Assembly: GCF_021191705.1 (NCBI RefSeq)
Contig: NZ_JAIWPU010000012.1
Span: 87,348 to 151,347 of the forward strand
Origin: Proluteimonas flavola
GTDB lineage: Bacteria > Pseudomonadota > Gammaproteobacteria > Xanthomonadales > Xanthomonadaceae
Direction: 5' to 3'
DNA: 64,000 nt
The translations under genes and the position numbers were made by a program. Shown piece by piece: positions 45,316-59,861 of this stretch. The notes beneath the pieces were generated by a model. The model was given only the letters and a program-made list of their open reading frames with translations, was not told the DNA's origin and ran no database searches. How positions within the stretch are numbered: position 1 is the first letter of the stretch; every line of letters begins with the position of its first letter.

Positions 45316-46825
45316 TCAATACCCCGTCTCCCTCAGCGACAGCCGCACCTGCTCGTGCGTGGCCTGCACATCCGCCGGCGGCGCGCGGCCCAGCAGGCTG
45401 ACGACGATGATCGCCGCCGAGGCCGACAGGAAGCCGGGAATCATTTCGTACAGCGCCGAGCCCATCCGGTTGACGGCGATTTCCTTCCAGAAGATCACCA
45501 TGACCGCGCCGGCGACCATGCCGGCGATCGCGCCGTTGCGGGTCATGCGCTTCCAGAACAGCGCCAGCAGCAGCACGGGGCCGAAGGCCGAACCGAAGCC
45601 CGCCCACGCATACGACACCAGGCCGAGCACGCGGCTGTCGGGATCGCGTGCCATCCAGATCGCGATCACCGACACCAGCAGCACACTCGCGCGGCCCACC
45701 CAGACCAGTTCGCCCTGCGAGGCCTGCTTGCGGAAGAAGCCGCGGTAGAAATCCTCGGACAACACGCTGGAACACACCAGCAACTGGCTCGACAGCGTGC
45801 TCATGACCGCAGCGAGAATCGCGGCCAGGATCATGCCGGCCACCCACGGGTTGAACAGCAGTTCGACCAGCGTGATGAAGATCCGCTCGTTGTTGGCGAT
45901 GACGGGCGCGGCCTGGTCGGCATGCGCCTCGAAATAGGCGATGCCGAAGAAACCGACGGCCAGTGCGCCGCCCAGGCACAGGATCATCCAGCTCATGCCG
46001 ATGCGGCGCGCGGCCGGAATCGACTTCACGCTGTCGGCCGCCATGAACCGCACCAGGATGTGCGGCTGGCCGAAGTAGCCCAGCGCCCAGGCGAGCAGCG
46101 AGATGATGCCGACGAAGCCGAGGCTTCCCCCGCGGAACCAGTCGAGCTGCAGCGGGTCGTTGGCGCGAATCAGATCGATGCTGGCGTCGAAGCCACCGGT
46201 ATGCATGAACACCAGGATCGGCGCGAGCAGCAGCGCGAACAGCATCATCATGCCCTGCGCCACGTCGGTCCAGCTGACCGCGAGGAAGCCGCCGACCAGC
46301 GTGTAGAGCACGGTGACCGAGGCACCCAGCCAGATCGCCTGGCCGTAGGTCAGGCCGAACACGCTCTCGAACAGGCGCGCGCCGGCGACGACGCCGGAGG
46401 CGCAGTAGATGGCGAAGAACACCAGGATCACCAGTGCGGCAAAAATGCGCAGGATGCGGCTGCGGTCGTCGAACCGGTTGGTGAAGAAGTCAGGCAGCGT
46501 CAGCGCATTGCCGGTGCGCTCGGTGTAGACGCGCAAGGGACCTGCGACGAAGCGCCAGTTGAGATACGCGCCCAGGATCAGGCCGACCGCGATCCACGCT
46601 TCCGATACGCCGCTGAGAAAGATCGCGCCCGGCAGCCCCATCATCAGCCAGCCGCTCATGTCCGAGGCACCGGCCGACAGCGCGGTCACGCCCGGGCCGA
46701 GACTGCGTCCCCCGATGATGTACGTCGAAACTCCTGGTCCGCCGCCATGCCGCGATGCCGATCGCGACCATCGCCGCCAGGTACACGAGGAACATGACGA
46801 TGGTCGGCGTATTGGATCTCAGCAC
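45316..46825 (-). pseudogene. putP: Sodium/proline symporter PutP, frameshifted near the N-terminus
   Basis: Two frames together make one SSS-family transporter. The first runs from GTG 46825 (GGAGG 4 bases upstream) through TPTIVMFLVYLAAMVAIGIAAWRRTRSFD. Around 46723 the expected DYIIGGRSLGPGVTALSAGASDMSGW continues only in the next frame, to a stop at 45316. A 2-base loss (or 1-base gain) after the codons for SFD explains it. The downstream part is intact, with AWALGYFGQPHILVRFMAA and the LLVCSSVLSEDFYRGF segment of PutP. Either the gene is recently inactivated, or this is a sequencing error, or an internal start gives a truncated protein. Confidence 0.85.
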
Positions 46826-47113
46826 AGGGCCTCCTCGGGTGTCGCGCGACACGGAAAAACGCCACGGCGACTGCCGCGGCGGTGCGACAGCCTAACGCAG
46901 ACCCGAATCGGGGACCGCTGTGCGCGCCGATGCCGCCCTTCCAGGCACGTGTAAAACACCGCGGCAAGCGCGCGTGATGGCATCGAGAGCCGCGTATGCG
47001 CGCAAAGGATCGACCGGACGCTGTTATCCGGGCTTCCCGAACGAAGCGCCGTCGGATCAACCGGCACGAAGATGCGCAACGAACGCCGTGCATCCGGCGA
47101 GCAGCGCGTTCGC

Positions 47114-48013
47114 TCAGGCGTCGTCGGGCCAGCTGATCGCGGGCTTCGGCGTCGCCGCGCGCGGCGTCGGCACCGCATCCACCGCGAGCCGGATCTTCAA
47201 GGCATCGACGGTGTCCGCGACATCATGCACGCGCAGGATGCGCGCGCCGTTCTGCGCGGCGATCAGGTGCGCGGCCACGGAACCGGCAACGCGTTCGGCC
47301 GGTACAGCGCGCCCCGTCAGCTCGCCGATGCTGCGCTTGCGCGACAGGCCGGCGAGCACCGGCACACCGAGTTCGACAAAACGCGCGAGCTGCGCCAGCA
47401 GCGTCATGTTGTGCGCGGTGGTCTTGCCGAAGCCGAAGCCCGGATCGACCACGATGTGCCTGCGCGCGATGCCGGCCATCTCGGCGGAGAAGATGCGCTC
47501 GGCGAGGAAGCGGTGCACCTCGCCGACGACGTCGTCGTAGTCCGGCGCCGCCTGCATGCCGCGTGGCTCGCCGAGCATGTGCATCAACACCACCGGCACA
47601 CCGAGCGATGCCGCCGCTTCGAGTGCGCCCTCACGTCGCAGGCCGTAGACGTCGTTGATCAGGCCCGCGCCTGCCGCGACGGCGGCGCGCATGACCTCCG
47701 GCTTGGACGTGTCGATGCTGATCGGCAGCGTCGTGCGCGCGATCAGCCCTTCGATCACCGGCACCACGCGTCGCAGTTCTTCTTCGACCGACACCTCGTC
47801 CGCACCGGGCCGCGTGGATTCGCCGCCGATGTCGAGGATGTCGGCGCCCGCCTCCGCCAGCCGCACGCCATGCGCGACCGCGGCGTCGGTGGTGTCGTGC
47901 GCACCGCCATCGGAGAACGAATCCGGCGTGACGTTGACGATGCCCATCACGCGCGGACGGTCGAGCCGCAGCACGCGGCCGTTGCAGTCGAGCTGCGGCG
48001 CGGTATCGAACAT
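47114..48013 (-). CDS. folP: Dihydropteroate synthase
   Basis: A 299-residue TIM-barrel enzyme with VMGIVNVTPDSFSDGG, DIGGESTRPGA, SIDTSKPEV, LINDVYG and the VVDPGFGFGKT motif. It joins pterin pyrophosphate to p-aminobenzoate and is the sulfonamide target. The start at ATG 48013 overlaps the stop of a 17-codon frame (TGATG). It lies downstream of ftsH, the E. coli order ftsH-folP, with three small frames between them. Confidence 0.96.
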   Translation of the reverse strand: MFDTAPQLDCNGRVLRLDRPRVMGIVNVTPDSFSDGGAHDTTDAAVAHGVRLAEAGADILDIGGESTRPGADEVSVEEELRRVVPVIEGLIARTTLPISIDTSKPEVMRAAVAAGAGLINDVYGLRREGALEAAASLGVPVVLMHMLGEPRGMQAAPDYDDVVGEVHRFLAERIFSAEMAGIARRHIVVDPGFGFGKTTAHNMTLLAQLARFVELGVPVLAGLSRKRSIGELTGRAVPAERVAGSVAAHLIAAQNGARILRVHDVADTVDALKIRLAVDAVPTPRAATPKPAISWPDDA

Positions 48014-48066
48014 CAGCGCTCGCCCCTGCGATCGTCTCGCCCGATCGTCACCACGCGGCGGCTCAT
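48013..48066 (-). CDS. Possible 17-codon coupling ORF
   Basis: MSRRVVTIGRDDRRGER begins at an ATG that overlaps the stop of the 37-residue ORF (ATGA) and ends in a TGATG that overlaps the folP start. The product is too short and basic for family assignment. It may only relay ribosomes into folP, or be accidental. Confidence 0.2.
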   Translation of the reverse strand: MSRRVVTIGRDDRRGER

Positions 48067-48176
48067 GCGACCACCACGCCCAGCGCGACACCGATCGCCA
48101 CGCCCAAGCTGAGGTTGTCGAACGCCGAGCCGATGGGCAGCAGGGGATAGCGGGTTTCCGGTTTCGGATCGGGCAT
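48063..48176 (-). CDS. Small hydrophobic protein, 37 residues
   Basis: ATG 48176 has GGAG 7 bases upstream. The product has a polar start (MPDPKPETRYPLLPIG) and one hydrophobic stretch (LGVAIGVALGVVVA) long enough for a short membrane helix. No family is recognised. It sits between the DUF4287 gene and folP on the same strand. Confidence 0.45.
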   Translation of the reverse strand: MPDPKPETRYPLLPIGSAFDNLSLGVAIGVALGVVVA

Positions 48177-48248
48177 CGTCTGCTCCAGGTGGCGATACGT
48201 CAGCGCAGACTCTGGCGACTCGTCACGTGCATCGCAAGCGTGGCTGCG

Positions 48249-48470
48249 TCATTGGTCCTGCGCGTTCGCGCGATGGAACGCCACCAGCGCATTCGCATGC
48301 CCGTGCCCGATGCCGTGTCCGGCCTTGAGGCGCGCGACCTGCGCCATGTGCCTGCGGTCCGCCACGCCGTCGGGCAGCGCGAGCCAATGCGCGACCGGCT
48401 TGCCGCGCAGGTCTTCCCGATCGACGGGAAGCAGGACGCCGGGTCTTTCACCTTTGTCGTCTGTCGCCAT
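48249..48470 (-). CDS. DUF4287 domain protein, 73 residues
   Basis: GGAGG precedes ATG 48470 by 5 bases. The C-terminal ARLKAGHGIGHGHANALVAF is the hallmark of DUF4287, a small domain of unknown function. The N-terminal half (ATDDKGERPGVLLPVDREDL) is unfamiliar. It lies between ftsH, which has its own terminator, and folP. Confidence 0.75.
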   Translation of the reverse strand: MATDDKGERPGVLLPVDREDLRGKPVAHWLALPDGVADRRHMAQVARLKAGHGIGHGHANALVAFHRANAQDQ

Positions 48471-48605
48471 CAGGGCCTCCTGATTGCCGCCAGTTCGATC
48501 CGCTACATGCCGGGCGATGCGTCGTCCCCGCGCAGGCGCGGACGACGCGCCTGCGCCAGCAGCCAGACGACGCGTCCGCACCGCGCTTTCGATCAATCAA
48601 ACCTC

Positions 48606-48631
48606 AAAGGCCGGGATCGCTCCCGGCCTTC
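48606..48631 (-). terminator. ftsH terminator
   Basis: AAGGCCGGGA pairs with TCCCGGCCTT around GCGA, 20 bases after the ftsH stop on the minus strand, followed by TTTGAGGTTTGATT. Confidence 0.8.
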
Positions 48632-48651
48632 TGGTCAAACCTGCGCTGCGA

Positions 48652-50577
<1,926 letters not shown>

Positions 50578-50628
50578 GTTTCGGGGTTCTCGTGAAGAGT
50601 TCGGTGGAGCGTTCGCATCGGGCTCATG

Positions 50629-51261
50629 CTACTTCATCGTCGCCAGCTTGCCCTGCGCCAGCGCATAGACTTCCGGCGAACGCTGCCGCGATGCAGCCGG
50701 CTTGCGGATCGACAGCTTCGTGTAACGCCGCCGCAGATTGCGCACGTAATCGTCGAATTCGGTGCCCTGGAACAGTTTGATCAGGAACGTGCCGCCGGTG
50801 CGCAGGTGGTTGTCCGCGAAATCCATCGCCAGTTCCGCCAGATGCATCGCGCGGGGCTGATCGACAGCATCGATGCCACTCTTGTTGGGGGCCATGTCGG
50901 ACAACACAAGGTCCACCTGCTGCCCGCCCAGCGTGGATTCGAGCGACGCGAGGACCGCATCCTCGCGAAAATCCCCGTGAAGGAACTCCACGCCGGCCAG
51001 GGTCGGCATGTCCAGGATGTCGAGCGCGATCACCCGGCCGGAGTCGCCCAGCGCCTGGCGCACCCACTGCGACCAGCCGCCGGGCGCGGCGCCCAGATCG
51101 ACCACGACCATGCCCGGCTTGAGCAGGCGGTCGCGCTCGACCAGCTCTTCGAGCTTGTAGGCGGCGCGCGAACGCAGGCCGTCCTTCCGGGCTTTCTTCA
51201 CGAAGGGATCGGAGAAATGTTCTTTCAGCCAGCGCTGGCTGCTTTTGCTGCGGGAGGCCAT
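50629..51261 (-). CDS. rlmE: 23S rRNA 2-prime-O-ribose methyltransferase RlmE (FtsJ)
   Basis: A 210-residue Rossmann methyltransferase. ATG 51261 begins MASRSKSSQRWLKEHFSDPFVKKA, the conserved N-terminus. The SAM motif VVDLGAAPGGWSQW and the catalytic region LSDMAPNKSG with LIKLFQG supply the K-D-K-E tetrad. It methylates U2552 of 23S rRNA. Divergent from yhbY, a ribosome-assembly gene, a conserved arrangement. Confidence 0.97.
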   Translation of the reverse strand: MASRSKSSQRWLKEHFSDPFVKKARKDGLRSRAAYKLEELVERDRLLKPGMVVVDLGAAPGGWSQWVRQALGDSGRVIALDILDMPTLAGVEFLHGDFREDAVLASLESTLGGQQVDLVLSDMAPNKSGIDAVDQPRAMHLAELAMDFADNHLRTGGTFLIKLFQGTEFDDYVRNLRRRYTKLSIRKPAASRQRSPEVYALAQGKLATMK

Positions 51262-51342
51262 CAAGGGCTCGAGTGCGGGACAGGTGCGTCCGGTGGCCAT
51301 GATATCCTGCCGGTCGCCTTCATTTCCCCGATCGGTTCATCC

Positions 51343-51648
51343 ATGAGTAATGCCCTGACCGCTGCCCAGACCCGTTTTCTGCGCGGCCAGGCCCATGGCA
51401 TCAAGGCCATGTTGCAGGTCGGCGGCAAAGGCATCACCGATGCCCTGATCGCCGAAATCGATGCCGCGCTCGAGCATCACGAACTGATCAAGGTCAAGGT
51501 GGGCGCGTCGGACCGCGACGAACGCGACGCGATGATCGCCGACCTCGCCGGACGCACCGGCTCGGCGCTGGTGCAGCGCATCGGCCACGTGGCCATCCTG
51601 TACCGCCAGAGCAAGGACCGCCGCCAGATCGTCCTGCCGCGGTCCTGA
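51343..51648 (+). CDS. yhbY: YhbY-type CRM-domain RNA-binding protein
   Basis: A 101-residue protein with one CRM domain: LRGQAHGIKAMLQVGGKGITDALIAEI, then HELIKVKVG and RIGHVAILYRQSKD with the GKxG-like loop. Such proteins associate with pre-50S ribosomes. Divergent from rlmE across 81 bases. Confidence 0.95.
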   Translation: MSNALTAAQTRFLRGQAHGIKAMLQVGGKGITDALIAEIDAALEHHELIKVKVGASDRDERDAMIADLAGRTGSALVQRIGHVAILYRQSKDRRQIVLPRS

Positions 51649-51666
51649 CCGCACGACGGGCGCGAT

Positions 51667-52044
51667 ATGCAGCTCAATCTCGAATCGCCCGATTTCGATT
51701 ACGTCCTGCGCGGCGCCGACGGGCGCCTGGCGCTGGTCAACGACCGCCGCCTGACCCGCAGTTTCATCGTGTCCCCGCGCAGCCTCGTCGAAGACTGGCC
51801 GGTGACCGATGTCCGCAAGCTCGACATCGACGCCCTCGGCCCGGTACTTGCGTTGGAGCCTGAAGTGGTGTTGCTGGGCACGGGTGGGACCCAGGGCTTC
51901 CCGCCGCCGGCGACGATGGCCGCATGCCTGTCGCGCGGCATCGGACTCGAAGCGATGACCAACGCCGCCGCCGCGCGCACGTTCAATGTGCTGGCCGGTG
52001 AAGGGAGACGGGTGGTGGCTGCGTTCGTGCTGGGTGATTCGTGA
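51667..52044 (+). CDS. Mth938/DUF498 domain protein
   Basis: A 125-residue protein of the Mth938-like fold with SFIVSPRSLVEDWPV, VVLLGTGGTQGFPPPA and GIGLEAMTNAAAARTFNVL, all conserved in the family (human relative NDUFAF3). Bacterial role unknown. It starts 18 bases after yhbY and ends inside a long inverted repeat shared with the nlpD end. Confidence 0.9.
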   Translation: MQLNLESPDFDYVLRGADGRLALVNDRRLTRSFIVSPRSLVEDWPVTDVRKLDIDALGPVLALEPEVVLLGTGGTQGFPPPATMAACLSRGIGLEAMTNAAAARTFNVLAGEGRRVVAAFVLGDS

Positions 52045-52097
52045 TTGGAAGAGCGGAGCATCGCGTTCTGCTCTTCCAATCAAGAATTACGAATCAC
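52034..52097. terminator. Long interrupted hairpin at the DUF498 gene end
   Basis: ATTGGAAGAGC (52044) pairs with GCTCTTCCAAT (52070); outside it GTGATTCGT (52034) pairs with ACGAATCAC (52089). The hairpin includes the stop codon. It separates the convergent DUF498 and nlpD genes. Confidence 0.65.
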
Positions 52098-52121
52098 CAA
52101 TCACGCCGGCCCGCTCAGCGG

Positions 52122-52321
52122 GCTGGCAGATACGTCAGCGGATCGACCGGCTTGCCGTTGTAGCGGGTGAGGCGATGCCGCTTGCGGTCCGCCGGACCGC
52201 GGCATCGACGAACGACCGGCGCGCTGCGCCGGGCCGGGGATCCGCTCGGCACGGCCGCGGCAGGGACGATCAACGCGCTGGCAGATACGTCAGCGGATCG
52301 ACCGGCTTGCCGTTGTAGCGG
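52122..52321. repeat. Direct repeat: 45-base copy of the nlpD 3-prime end
   Basis: 52122-52166 and 52277-52321 are identical over 45 bases. The downstream copy again encodes RYNGKPVDPLTYLPA and then Arg-stop, with different synonymous codons at the end (GCC CGC TGA against GCG CGT TGA). The spacer contains the palindrome GCGGTCC-GCC-GGACCGC. Confidence 0.9.
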
Positions 52322-53013
52322 ATCTCGAAATGCAGCATGTCGCGCGCCGCGCCGGTACGGCCGAGTTCGGCGATCTGCTGGCCTGCGCGGACGCGCTCGC
52401 CTTCGTTGACCTTGCGCGTGCGGTTGTGGCCGTAGGCGGTCAGCCACTGCTCGTCATGCTTGACGATGATCAGTTCGCCATAACCGACCAGGCCCGCGCC
52501 GGAATAGACGACCACGCCATCGGCGGCCGCGTTGACGGCCTGGCCCGGGGTACCGGCGATGTCGATGCCCTGCTTGGTCGGATCGTTGCCGACGTAGCGG
52601 CCGACGATCTGGCCCTGCGTCGGCCACTGCCAGCGGAACGGGCTGCGCACGGGGACGGCGGCGGCCGGCTGTGGCACGGTCTGCGTGGGCCGCACGGCCG
52701 GACGTTGCGCGGTAGCGCTGCCCGAACCCGCAGGACGCGCAGGAGCGGCGCTGCCGCCGCCGGGATACAGACGCAGGCGCTGGCCGGGATAGATCGTGTA
52801 CGGGGCGCGGATGTTGTTCCAGGTCGCCAGATCCAGCGCGCTGATGCCGTTGTTCGTCGCAAGCCGGTAGAGGGTGTCGCCCCGCTGCACGGTGACCGCC
52901 TGGCCGGGCCGGGGTGTGGAGGTCGGCGCACTGCTGCCGCCCTCCCGGACCACCGTACTGGTGCCGCAGGCCGACAACAGTCCCACTGCGAGCAACACCG
53001 CCAGCTTCCTCAT
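52270..53013 (-). CDS. nlpD: NlpD-like LysM/LytM lipoprotein (amidase activator type)
   Basis: A 247-residue lipoprotein (LLAVGLLSACG lipobox) with a LysM domain (VQRGDTLYRLATNNGISALDLATWN, about residues 42-85), a Pro/Ala linker, and a C-terminal M23/LytM domain. The catalytic His of active M23 enzymes is missing: the motif reads QGIDIAG where H-x-G-x-D is needed. It should therefore activate cell-division amidases, as NlpD and EnvC do. Located after surE-pcm, the standard order, but with a 393-base gap. Confidence 0.93.
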   Translation of the reverse strand: MRKLAVLLAVGLLSACGTSTVVREGGSSAPTSTPRPGQAVTVQRGDTLYRLATNNGISALDLATWNNIRAPYTIYPGQRLRLYPGGGSAAPARPAGSGSATAQRPAVRPTQTVPQPAAAVPVRSPFRWQWPTQGQIVGRYVGNDPTKQGIDIAGTPGQAVNAAADGVVVYSGAGLVGYGELIIVKHDEQWLTAYGHNRTRKVNEGERVRAGQQIAELGRTGAARDMLHFEIRYNGKPVDPLTYLPAR

Positions 53014-53406
53014 CCACGCATCTCCAACCAGACCAGTCCAATGATCACCAGACCCACCCTCAACTTGCCGCGCCATCCGGTGCAGCGCCTGAGCGCCGCT
53101 TCGAATTCCGGGCCTTCCCTCGCCATCGGGTGGCGACACGGGGGAACCGCGCGCCCCGTTCCAGCAGTGAACCGATGACGCACGGTAGCAGGCCGGCACC
53201 GGAGGAACCCGACGCGATCGTGAACACTCCTGTGCCGAATCGGGGGCCGGCACGCCGAACGCCGCGCCCGGCGCTCGCAGTGGCATACAGCGCAGCCGGG
53301 CTTGAAGGTGCCAATGGCGCCGGCGCGCGCATCGCGGCGGAGCGGAATCGGGAAGACCAGCGTCCCGGCGCCCCGCGCGCCGTGGTACGTCCCTGCAACC
53401 CCCGCA
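53014..53406. other. Intergenic pcm-nlpD region with a possible 38-codon ORF
   Basis: The 393 bases hold no recognised gene. A frame starting ATG 53126 encodes 38 residues with a short hydrophobic stretch (LRVGLVIIGLVWLEMRG) and its stop overlaps the nlpD start (ATGA). It has no ribosome-binding site of note and no family match. An nlpD promoter is likely here, as in E. coli where rpoS promoters lie near nlpD; rpoS itself is not in the window. Confidence 0.35.
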
Positions 53407-54099
53407 TCAGTCCACGTATCCAGACAACAGCGGGACGAACGCGACGGCAGCGACGTCCCGCTGTTCGACCTGCCCGTCGGCATGCTTGCGCAGCACCAGC
53501 AACCGTTGCGAACCAGGCGCGCCGACCGGCGCGACCAGGGTGCCGCCAGGAGCGAGCTGCTCGGTGAGCGCTTCGACCAGCGCGGGGCCGGCCGCGGTGA
53601 CGATGATGCCGTCGAAGGGGCCGTTCTCCGGCCAGCCGATGCGGCCGTCGTCGTGCTTGCTGCGCACGTTGAGGCCCAGCGAGCGGAACCGCTTGCGTGC
53701 CACGCGCAGGAGCTCGCCGATGCGCTCGACGGTGTGCACCTCGATGCCGAGCGCGGCGAGGATCGTCGCCTGATAGCCCGACCCGGTGCCGACTTCGAGC
53801 ACCCTGCCCGGCATGCCGTTCGCGAGCAGCGCTTCGGTCATGCGCGCGACCACCCACGGCTGCGAGATCGTCTGGCCATGGCCGATCGGCAGTGCGGTGT
53901 CTTCGTAGGCGCGCGTGGCCAGCGCCTCGTCGACGAACAGATGACGCGGCACGGTGCGGATCGCATTGAGCACGCGCTCGTCGGTGATGCCGCCGCCCGG
54001 ATGCGCGCCGTCGCGCAGGCGCTCGATCAGGCGGTCACGCACGCGCTGCGAGGTCATGCCGACGCCGATCGCCTCGGGCTGCAGGCGCAGACGCGCCAT
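53407..54099 (-). CDS. pcm: Protein-L-isoaspartate O-methyltransferase
   Basis: A 230-residue repair methyltransferase with [32 protein letters not shown] at the active site and the SAM motif [11 protein letters not shown]. It methylates isoaspartyl residues in aged proteins. The start ATG 54099 shares one base with the surE stop (TGATG), so the two are translated together. Confidence 0.97.
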   Translation of the reverse strand: MARLRLQPEAIGVGMTSQRVRDRLIERLRDGAHPGGGITDERVLNAIRTVPRHLFVDEALATRAYEDTALPIGHGQTISQPWVVARMTEALLANGMPGRVLEVGTGSGYQATILAALGIEVHTVERIGELLRVARKRFRSLGLNVRSKHDDGRIGWPENGPFDGIIVTAAGPALVEALTEQLAPGGTLVAPVGAPGSQRLLVLRKHADGQVEQRDVAAVAFVPLLSGYVD

Positions 54100-54881
54100 C
54101 ACGCCTGGCTCGCCTTGAGGTCCGCTTCGAGTCCGCCCACCCAACTGGCGACGTGTTCGAGCGCCTGGTAGCGGGTGAGATCGACGTGGATCGGCGTGAT
54201 CGCGATGTGCTGCGTACGGACCGCATGAAAATCGGTGCCGGGGCCGGCGTCCTGTTCGGGACCGGCCGCGCCGATCCACCACCAGGTCCGGCCGCGCGGA
54301 TCGTCGATCGAGGTGCACGGCTCGGCGCGATGGCGGTTGCCCAGGCGGGTGACCTCGAAACCCGCCAGATCGTCCCACGACACGTCGGGCACGTTGACGT
54401 TGAGGATGGTGTCGGCGGGCAGCGGATCGGCCTTCAGGCGCGCGACGATCTCGACCGCGGCGCGCGCGGCAGTCTCGTAATGCCTGCCGTCGTGGTTGCG
54501 CGTGACCAGCGACATCGCGACTGCGGGCAGGCCGAGGAAGCGTCCTTCCATCGCCGCGGCGACGGTACCCGAATAGATCACGTCGTCGCCGAGGTTGGCG
54601 GTGTTGTTGATGCCCGAGACCACGATGTCCGGTTCGAGTTCGAGCAGGCCGGTGATCGCGACATGCACGCAGTCAGTCGGCGTGCCATGCACGCGCCAGG
54701 TGCAGGGATCGACCTGCACGGTGCGCAGCGGCATGTCGAGCGTGAGCGAATTGCTCGCGCCGGAACGGTCGCGATCGGGTGCGACGACCAGCACCTCGTG
54801 GCCGGCATCACGCAGACCCTGGGCGAGAATCCGGATGCCGGGGGCGTCGACGCCATCGTCGTTGCTGACCAGTACGCGCAT
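54099..54881 (-). CDS. surE: 5-prime-nucleotidase SurE
   Basis: A 260-residue metal-dependent phosphatase. The motif [12 protein letters not shown] carries the metal-binding Asp pair; [15 protein letters not shown] and [15 protein letters not shown] complete the active site. It hydrolyses nucleoside monophosphates in stationary phase. First gene of surE-pcm. Confidence 0.97.
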   Translation of the reverse strand: MRVLVSNDDGVDAPGIRILAQGLRDAGHEVLVVAPDRDRSGASNSLTLDMPLRTVQVDPCTWRVHGTPTDCVHVAITGLLELEPDIVVSGINNTANLGDDVIYSGTVAAAMEGRFLGLPAVAMSLVTRNHDGRHYETAARAAVEIVARLKADPLPADTILNVNVPDVSWDDLAGFEVTRLGNRHRAEPCTSIDDPRGRTWWWIGAAGPEQDAGPGTDFHAVRTQHIAITPIHVDLTRYQALEHVASWVGGLEADLKASQA

Positions 54882-55008
54882 GGATCGTTCTAGAGGCCTC
54901 CGAGCCGTCACACAGAACGGCCATGATAGCGGAAGCATCCGCCCCACCCCACCTCCGCCATGCGGTTTCGCGCTGCACGCGTGCACGAAAGCCCGCTACG
55001 CTTGGATC

Positions 55009-55575
55009 ATGCAACGTGGACCCAAGCGCCCAGTACCGCCTGCCGCCGCCCCCGACGAGGACGATGCGGCGCTGTTCCGTGCGGCGATAGGACCGGTCCG
55101 TGAGTTGCCTGCGGCTTCGCCGCCTCCACAGGCGCCGAAGCCACGTCCGAGCACGCGCATGGCCGAGCGCGACGATGCCGAAGCACGCAACGAATTCAGG
55201 CAGCTGCTCGACGGCCCGCTGCTGGCGGCCGGCGACACCATGCAGTACCGCCGCGACGAGATCCCGCCGCGCGTATTGCGGCGGCTCGGTCGCGGCGAGT
55301 ACGCCGCACAGGAAGAACTCGACCTGCACCACAGTGATGCGAACCAGGCGAGCGCGCTGCTGCGCCTGTTCCTGCGCGACGCCATCGATGCGGGCGTGGG
55401 CTGCGTGCGCGTGATCCACGGCAAGGGCCTGAACTCCTCGCCCGAAGCGCCGATCCTGAAGAACCTGGTCGACCGTCTGCTGCGCCAGCGTGCCGACGTG
55501 CTCGCCTTCCACAGCGCGCCAGGCGGCCAGGGCGGCGCCGGCGCGGTGCTGGTGCTGCTGCGGCCACGCCGCTGA
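55009..55575 (+). CDS. Smr-domain protein
   Basis: A 188-residue protein with a disordered, Pro-rich N-terminus and a C-terminal Smr domain: EELDLHHSDANQASALLRLFL and VIHGKGLNS, the LDLH and HGKG signatures of the Smr nuclease fold. Like E. coli YdaL/SmrB types it may cleave mRNA at collided ribosomes or nick DNA. It is divergent from surE and convergent with lon, with REPs between. Confidence 0.9.
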   Translation: MQRGPKRPVPPAAAPDEDDAALFRAAIGPVRELPAASPPPQAPKPRPSTRMAERDDAEARNEFRQLLDGPLLAAGDTMQYRRDEIPPRVLRRLGRGEYAAQEELDLHHSDANQASALLRLFLRDAIDAGVGCVRVIHGKGLNSSPEAPILKNLVDRLLRQRADVLAFHSAPGGQGGAGAVLVLLRPRR

Positions 55576-55587
55576 AGGAACAATTGC

Positions 55588-55730
55588 CCGTGGGAGCGCT
55601 TGCGCGCGATGCGGTGCCCCGGGGAACGCCCTTCGCGCGCGAGCGCGCCCACAGTTGGCACCCCCGATCACACACCTGTGGGAGCGGCCTTGGCCGCGAC
55701 AGGCGTTACCGGCCAACACCTGTCGCGACG
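55588..55730. repeat. Two REP pairs between the smr and lon genes
   Basis: The first pair is GTGGGAGCGCTTGCGCGCGA with an inverted GCGCGAGCGCGCCCAC (55588-55654). The second is CCTGTGGGAGCGGCCTTGGC with CGCGACAGG ... CCTGTCGCG (55675-55730). The sub-sequences differ, so two repeat lineages are adjacent. Confidence 0.8.
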
Positions 55731-55793
55731 CCCGCAACGCGGAAGGGCTGCAGTCGCCTGCAGCCCTTCCGTTCCACGTGACGCCGTCGCGCG

Positions 55794-58250
<2,457 letters not shown>

Positions 58251-58432
58251 CGTGGTTCCTCGGTGTGGCGCCGTCCGGCGGGACGGCCCTGGCGGCCGTG
58301 CGGTCGCCCTGCCCCCGTTTATGGGGCGCGCCCGCCCGGGATGCAAGCGCGTTTGAATCGCCAGATACCAAAACGCCGCGGACCCGGAGGCTCGCGGCGC
58401 GGCCTGCGTCGGAAAAGCGCGGCCTGGCGTGT

Positions 58433-58456
58433 CGCCGGAACGTTTCGTTCCGGCGG
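58433..58456. terminator. Hairpin after clpX
   Basis: CGCCGGAACG and CGTTCCGGCG pair around a 3- to 4-base loop, 6 bases beyond the clpX stop. No T-run follows, so it may slow or process rather than end transcription before lon. Confidence 0.55.
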
Positions 58457-58461
58457 TCGAC

Positions 58462-59748
<1,287 letters not shown>

Positions 59749-59861
59749 GCCTTGGCCAAATCTGTATTGCGGTTTCGTTTCGAGAGTAGCACAGCGTCCG
59801 GCGCCTCCCATGGGAGCGCGCCATCACACGGATGCATGTCGGATCAAGCGCTTGGCGGCGA

